Source: Chiridota heheva
Lineage: Eukaryota; Echinodermata; Holothuroidea; Apodida; Chiridotidae
Assembly (NCBI GenBank): GCA_020152595.1
Contig: JAIGNY010000132.1
Span: 738,001 to 802,000 of the forward strand
DNA length: 64,000 nt
Reading direction: 5' to 3'
Position numbers and translations under genes: made by a program. Below, piece after piece: positions 57,746-64,000 of this stretch. The stretch's first letter is position 1, and every line of letters begins with the position of its first letter. The notes under the pieces were generated by a model, which ran no database searches, was not told the origin of the DNA, and was given only the letters and a program-made list of their open reading frames with translations.

Positions 57746-59479
57746 GAGGGCAATATATTAAAGAGCCTTTATTACCACTGCATGTAAATCGGCGCAAGAG
57801 GTGTTTTTTCCCATGCACCAGTAACAACAAGTTAAAGGGATTTATATCTTTTTTAACTTGCCGATAAGGACCGATAATTTGTTCCTTGATGCTATGTATC
57901 ATATTTTTCAAAGTTTTTAAAGTTTGATTCTAAAAAAAAACGTCGCTATAAATAGCGTGGTGTAGAGAGGAGTAAAATTGCATGATCATTATGGAATAAC
58001 ATGATACAAAATGAAGATAAATTATCCCCATGCTATCAGTATCACTTACCAGGAAGCTGGTATATGATTCATAATTAGATTGCAAGAGAAAAACGACCAT
58101 TCATTCCCTCAAAAAGTTTCTATTCCTTTCCGGTCTCATTTTCATGTGTAAAATATACTTTTAAACAACTGTCCAGGTCAAAATTGTTTAGATTGAAAAA
58201 GAACGAAGGATTTCATGTATTTTGTTTAAAAAAAATTTCTTCCGTTCCCTGTATTTATGTTTTACTTATAATAGCACTATCGATGGAATCTTCCATTTTA
58301 ATCATGTATGTATGTAATAGACCCATGGCATGTGTGATTCGCTTGTGGGTACAAGCTCAAATGATTTGGTTAGTTCGAAGTAGAGGGAGTTTATATATCT
58401 TTTTAGCAGACCCTTTAGGTGATAGCCTCTGTTGGTATGCATAAATTAATAATATTATCTCTGCATTGCGCTCTGCATATCGTTTCACAAGTAGAAAGAA
58501 CAAACAATGTTCTAATACAGATGTGTTTTGCCATTTTATCCGATTCTGACCAAAAATATTGCTTATCATTGTTAAATGTTTCAAATCAATGTAGAACTAA
58601 AAATCTTACCTGCAGAGTGCCGAAGAATTGATTTTACTTGGGTGTATGTGTGCGGCCTGTGTTGTAAAAATAAAATGTTTTCATGGCTCCTTGCTGAAAC
58701 AAGGCTCGGTTTAAGTACGGAATATAATGTAATTCAGTTTAATTTTCAATCATAATGTATTCAAATCACGTAATGTATTATTGGTGTAGAGATTGCAGGT
58801 CATACAATTTTATTTTTTGATTTTGAGGAAAAGATTTAAATTTAGTGGGGAGTGGGACTTTATTTTTCATTATGGGAGATTTTTTTTTCTGTACACTCCA
58901 ATTCGCACAATTTTGGTGAATACCATATAAGGCTATAGGGTGGGACCCACCTGTTGGTGGCTTAAGTATAATTGAAAATGCCACCGTGATGCACAAAGAG
59001 GGTCAATATAGATAGTATAAATGATTAGTGAAAAATAACAGAGAGGTATGCATGATTAATGATTTTTTTTTTTGTTGGTTGAACTTAAGTGCCATTGCCT
59101 GGCCATGGTTAATGTTTCAAAGAAATGTTGAGTATCAAGTGGGTGATGTGATCTCAACTGTAAGATTTTTCTGCTGTAGACTATATGCAAATCAGCAACT
59201 ATTGTACTGCGTGATCAAGTATATGGTTGCTAGCATCGCATCTTAAGAATGATGCATTTGGAGGCTTAATTTGTATCTGTTTTTCAACTATCCGAAAAAT
59301 TTCTTTTCTTTTTAACATGAAAGAAAATTGAAATCACTATGAACAGAAATTGTGAGCAAATTAGGGCATATTATATAGATGGCTGTCAACATGGCCTTTT
59401 TCATAACTTTTTTATGTGACTGGTTTGGGACATCAGAAACTGTTTAATGCCTTTCGGACCTAGACTGAAGTTCATTAAT
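57746..59479. other. Unannotated non-coding stretch
   Basis: No supported exon or repeat; open frames of 60-86 codons lack splice context. Confidence 0.5.
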
Positions 59480-60567
59480 ACATTTTATTGGTCAGCATAA
59501 TGCGAACCTATGTAATGCCGATTTCGTCCGCTTGGCCGTCTGGCTATCCACTGTTTTGCCTGAGAATTTTTTCGAGAATTTCTCAGAAAATGTTAGTTTT
59601 TTTCAGAGTTCCTCAGAAAAAGTTAAAGTTTCTTCAGATATCCTCATGAAGGCTGGAATTTCCTTACTATTTGCTAAAGTTTTTCAGAGACTCTTAAGAC
59701 TGGTTGAAGATTAGTTTCCTTAAAAAGTCTATAAAATATTTGATATTTTCTTCGAAGATAACTGTAAGATGATATAATTCCCCAAATCTTTCAAAGGTCA
59801 TCAAGCGTCTCTCTCGTAGCACTGGAGGTTTAAAACCCTTAAACTTCTTCAAAATATTTGTGCATCAACGGTTGTATCAGGCATGATTATTAAACTCCGC
59901 CTTTATTATTTTGTTTATTCGCATAAAGTTGCTACAGTGTATGAACTGACCAAACTTTTTTACTTAATGTAGTATGCTCAGTCTGGGAGTGTTTTAGGAT
60001 GTGACTGCATATGGACATAGGCAGGGATGCCTTATGGGACTTGGATGGGAGCTATGCGGGACAGGATAGAATAGATACCACGTGGTATGCACCAAGGATT
60101 ATATGAGGCATGATTATTTGACTCCGCCTTTTTTTCTTATTCAACAAATCATTTGCATATAAGTTATTATACCTAACAGACTTTTATACATAGTGTGCTC
60201 AATCAGGGACTGTGATAGCTAGGACGAGACTTATGGAACCTATGGAATGTCATATGGGACATGGGGTGGGATGCCATGTGGGACATGGGGTGGGCTGCTA
60301 TGTGGACATGGGATGCCATGAGGATATATGGTGGGATGCCATGTAGGATGTATAGTGGAATGCCATGCAGGACATAGGGTGGAATGCCATGGGACAGGGA
60401 TGTCATGTGGGACATGGGATGTCATGTGGGACATGGGATGTCATGTGGGACATGTGATGTCATGCGGGACATGGGATGTCATGCGGGACATGGGATGTCA
60501 TGTGAGACATGGGATGTCATGGGATGAGACATGGGATGTCATGTGGGACATGGGGTGGGATGCCATG

Positions 60568-63521
60568 TTGTTGTTCAAACTTTATTTCAATCTTTTTGTA
60601 ATATGTACAATAAATTCAATTAAATCGCACAGATTGTCAGTTATGTTGAAAAGAAAGAGGAGAACCTTTGGAAATTACTAAAAGCTTGTGATTAAAGGTT
60701 CCCATGTATAACAAGGGACATTAACTTTGAACATATATAATTAGGATAGAATTTAAACAAAAGGAAAGAAAAAGAGAAAGTTACATAACATATACTAGTG
60801 ACAATACCAGCCTTCAAAATACACTTGGCTAACAATACAGATTATCAACAATATAGAAATGGTCCAAGTAGGATGATGGGAAGAATTCGAAATTGATCTG
60901 AGGAAATAGTTCTTAAGTTTGGATTTGAAGCAAGTAATGCTGGGGCAGCTTTTAACAGACATTGGTAATGAATTCCAAATGTGTACGCCTTGGTATTTTA
61001 AGTGGTACTGACTTTTAGTGAAGCGTAACAATGGGGGTCTAAGTTGGGTGGCATGTCTTGTATCATAGTTGTGAATTAAAGAGTTACTTATGAAGAAGTT
61101 AGCAAAAGTAGGCAGCATTAAGTTATTGTGAAACTGATACATAAAAACGGCATTTTGAAAATGAATAATGTCAAAGAAGGCAAGAATGTTGCTATCTTTA
61201 AATAAGGGGCTAGTGTGAGCGTACCTTGGAGAGTTTGTTAGAAACCTGATAACTCTTTTTTGTAAAATACATAATTTATGAAACTTAGTTTTATAATTAA
61301 TACCCAATATTATACAGCAATACATGAGATAAGGTATGATAAACACATAATATAATCTATATAGAATATGAACAGGTGAAATATCTTTTAATCTACTGAT
61401 GATACCAATACTCTTTGCTACTTCATTAGTAATTGAATCAATATAAGAGTTCCAAGACAAGCATTCATCATTAGTTACACCAAAAATTTTTTGTATTGTT
61501 AAAAATGGAAACTGGCATTCCATTTATAGAAATGCGTAAGTTTGAGGTGTCTACTCGCCATTGTTTGGGTCTAAATGAAATAACGGTGGATTTTTTTGAA
61601 TTCAGATGTAGCTTATTTGTTTTAAACCATTCCACAACTTTAGGCATTTCAGTATTAACAGTTTCAATAATATTTTTGACATTAGCATGGGTGCAAATAG
61701 TGTTGGTATCATCTGCATACAAAGTAAAATCTAATTTAGAAGTACATCAAGATAAATCATTTACATTAATAATAAATAGTAAAGGGCCAAGTATTGACCC
61801 TTGGGGAACCCCTGTACTTATAGGAAGGAAATTAGAGCATGCGCCTGGAATTGATAGCATTGTACACTGTTGGACAGATAATCTACAAACCAATTTAAAG
61901 CAATACCTCGAACACCATATGTACTGAGTTTCTGTATGAGAATTGTATGATCTAGCATGTCAAACCCTTCGGATAAATCAAGAAATATTCCACATGCATA
62001 TTCCCTATTGTCAAACGCATTTATAATCCGATCGGTGAAGCTTAAAAGAGCTTGAGATGTTGAGTGGCCTGGTAAAAAAATAAATTGATTGTGGGAAATA
62101 AGATCATATTTTTTCAAAGAAAGCATACAGTCTGTCAAATACAATTTTTTCTAATTTTTTTGGAGAAACATGGAAGAAGAGATATAGGTCTATAGTTACT
62201 TCTGTTTTTTGAGTCCCCAGCTTTAAAAACTGGTGTAACAGGAGCTATTTTAAGCTCAGATGGCACTAATCCCTAAACAAAAGAGCGATTGATAATATGA
62301 GACAGAGGTGAACAAATAAATGGAGCTGCTCATTTAATAGCTTTCGGGTCAATTTCATCAATACCAGGACTGCATGACTTTAAATTCTCAATACAATTAT
62401 AAACTTCATGTGAATCGTTAGGTGATAGAAAAAAGTTATTCTTATTACCTACTGGTAGATAATGAGAAAATGACAAATTACTAGTTGTGATGTCCTTTGC
62501 AAGTTTGGGCCCAATGTTAACAAAATAAGAATTAAACAAATTTGATACAAATTGTGGATTGTTACTTTCAAAGTTATCATGAGAAAGGATTATTTCACTT
62601 CTATTTATGGACTTTTTCTTGATAAGTGTATTAATTAATTTCCAGGTGTTTTTTAAATTACTAGTTCACGGTTGTAAAAATTATACTTGGCAATGCGAAT
62701 AACTTTAGTTAATGTGTTTTTAAAACGGACATACTTTGATTTATTTTCAACAGTTGGACTTTTTCTAAATTTCTTAAACAATTTATTTTTAGTTCGGCAT
62801 GATTCCAAGATTCCAGGTAAACACCAGGATTTCTTGCAATGATACTTTTTCTTTTTCAGAGTTTTAGGAAAGCATTCATTATAACAAAAGAAAATGGTTT
62901 TGATGAAAAATTTATAAGCATCTTGACAGTTGGTCATATCATAGATAAGTTGCCAATCAACTTGGAAGAGACAATGAGAGAATTTCTGAATATTTTCTGT
63001 AGTGATGGGATGAAACGTTTTATCACTATTGTTTTTGTTTTTATTCTTATTTCTACACTTATCAGTTTTTGTTTTTATTCTTATTTCTACACTTATCAAT
63101 ACAATCAATTTTTGGTATCATGCAGAAAATAGGATAATGGTCAGAAATGTCAGTAATGATAATACCACTTTTAATAGGCTTATTAGCATTTGTAAATATA
63201 TTATCAATTAAGGATGAAGTAGTAGATGATATTCTCGTAGATTTATCAATTAGTGGTCAAAAAAAGTAAGATGAGGACAGATCAATAAAATAACGAGCAT
63301 CAGTGGAGTTATTTAACCCTGTGATGGACAAATCGAAGTTGAAATCACCCATTAAATATGAAGAGAAATTTACCTTTGAGATATTAGAAAGAAGTTCATC
63401 ATAAGCATTAAGAAAAGTTGTAGCATTTATGGAATTTGGCGGATGATATATAGCACCCGCTAGAATATGTCCATCATTACAAAAGAGTTCAATTAAGATT
63501 GATTCAAAACATTCATCAATA
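60568..63521 (-). mobile_element. CR1/jockey-group LINE inserted in the minisatellite
   Basis: Minus-strand element with minisatellite sequence directly at both edges. The 3' end (plus-strand left edge) reads AATAAAGTTTGAACAACAAC, that is a poly(A)-signal-like AATAAA and a short AAC repeat rather than poly(A). The 5' end is truncated inside the endonuclease. No clear target duplication beyond a few bases (ATG). Confidence 0.85.
60795..63520 (-). pseudogene. APE endonuclease-reverse transcriptase remnant
   Basis: From the 5' end: partial apurinic-type endonuclease (LAGAIYHPPNS, then LMGDFNFDL, 63520-63257); linker with KKSWCLPGILESCRTKNKLF and VRFKNTLTKVIRIAKYNFYN (63108-62653); pre-RT FNSYFVNIGPKLAKDI (62539-62330); RT fingers and palm A (HNQFIFLPGHSTSQALLSF, GIFLDLSEGFDMLDH, 62144-61818); GVPQGSILGPLLF (about 61800); YADD (about 61715) with VVEWFKTNKLHLNSKKS; and C-terminus LKYQGVHIWNSLPMSVKSCP (61100-60900). 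Domains are complete in order except the missing endonuclease N-terminus. At least five frame breaks and stops inactivate it. The style is that of the CR1/L2/Crack/Daphne assemblage; the exact clade needs a tree. Confidence 0.86.
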
Positions 63522-64000
63522 ATGTGGGACATGGGGTGGGATGCCACTAGTAACACAGAGTGACATAGGTTGGGATGCCTTGTGTGACATAGGGTAGGAG
63601 GCTATGGGGACATGGGATGTGATGTCATGTGGGACATAAGTAGGATGTCATTGGGACATTGGGAGCGATACCATGTGGAACATATGGTGGGATCCAATGT
63701 TGGACATAAGGTGGGATGCCATGTGGGACATCAGGTGGGAAGCCACTGATGCGGAATATAAGGTGGGATGCCATGGGGGACATAGGGAGAGATGCCATGT
63801 GGGACACAGGGAGGGATGCCATGTGGGACATTGGGATGGATGTCATATGGGACATAGGGAGGGATGTCATGTGGGACATTGGTTGGATTAATGTGGGACA
63901 TATGGTGGAATGCTATGTGGGACATAATGTATGGTGGAATGCTATGTGGGACATGGGATGTCATGTGGGACATACTGTATAGTGGAATACTATGTGGGAC
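63522..64000 (+). repeat. TGGGACATGGG minisatellite, right part of copy C
   Basis: Degenerate units around GATGCCATGTGGGACATAGG continue to the window edge. Their sequence is closer to copy A (for example the GGCATACTGTATGG-like and CATCAGGTGGGAAGCCACTG units) than to the regular 19-bp arrays of copy B. Confidence 0.88.

Larger units (their letters stand above)
59480..64000 (+). repeat. Composite dispersed repeat, copy C (split by LINE, runs off window)
   Basis: Shares the leader (GATTTCGTCCGCTTGGCC), the TCTCAGAAAATGTTAG modules, the core block (GACTGGTTGAAGATTAG through AGTATGCTCAGTCTGGGAG, 59697-59988), the internal duplicate (60085-60240) and the TGGGACATGGG minisatellite with copies A and B. 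The minisatellite is 60240-60567, interrupted, and resumes at 63522-64000. Confidence 0.83.

Overview
This is eukaryotic, AT-rich, mostly non-coding nuclear DNA with large introns or intergenic space, tandem minisatellites and decayed transposons. There are no operons, bacterial-type ORFs, rRNA genes or intact tRNA genes. The repeat style (LINE ends reading GTGGTGCCGTTAA followed by CAAAC repeats, a tRNA-derived SINE, many non-autonomous hAT, piggyBac and Tc1/mariner-like elements, frequent GGCCTA) suggests a marine invertebrate, possibly an echinoderm. That assignment is an inference and is not proven by any gene here.

Host coding signal is thin. Two well-formed plus-strand exons (35010-35210 and 52387-52482 or 52387-52508) are phase-compatible and probably belong to one gene with a 17-kb intron. 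A third, weaker candidate terminal exon lies at 55772-55889. The protein was not recognised.

Layout: 2.1-3.2 kb, hAT element with an 8-bp target duplication. 3.9-6.8 kb, copy A of a composite repeat carrying a TGGGACATGGG minisatellite and split by a piggyBac-like insertion. 7.0-7.5 and 11.2-12.3 kb, a dispersed repeat of ~300-bp units. 10.4 kb, short TIR element. 12.8-13.9 kb, second hAT. 14.1-22.1 kb, four minisatellites (28, 57, 39 and 27 bp) around a CR1-like fragment and a 2.5-kb I-clade LINE copy. 23.1 kb, TIR MITE. 24.4-27.2 kb, a fuller I-clade LINE copy followed by a SINE. 28.6-34.8 kb, three more minisatellites, a MITE, a foldback element and a LINE 3' fragment inside an array. 35.0 kb, exon. 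37.0-44.3 kb, one ancestral ~300-bp-unit array opened by two nested insertions: a 4-kb TA-flanked element, itself carrying two 32-bp palindromic insertions, and a 1.7-kb hAT. 45.0-47.5 kb, a 65-copy 39-bp minisatellite. 49.2-52.1 kb, composite repeat copy B grading through three successive minisatellite monomers. 52.4 kb, exon. 54.3-54.7 kb, an inverted relative of the 51.9-kb sequence. 55.9-56.9 kb, CpG-rich 21-bp array. 57.0-57.7 kb, two LINE fragments. 59.5-64 kb, composite repeat copy C split by a 3-kb minus-strand LINE.

Tandem repeats make up roughly a fifth to a quarter of the window. No intact transposase or reverse transcriptase is present, so all elements look non-autonomous or dead. 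The most unusual signals are the 32-bp palindromic insertions with 7-bp target duplications, the record of minisatellite birth (an element-internal 41-bp segment expanded into an array, with a hybrid monomer between it and the next array), and several insertions whose empty site is visible elsewhere in the same window.
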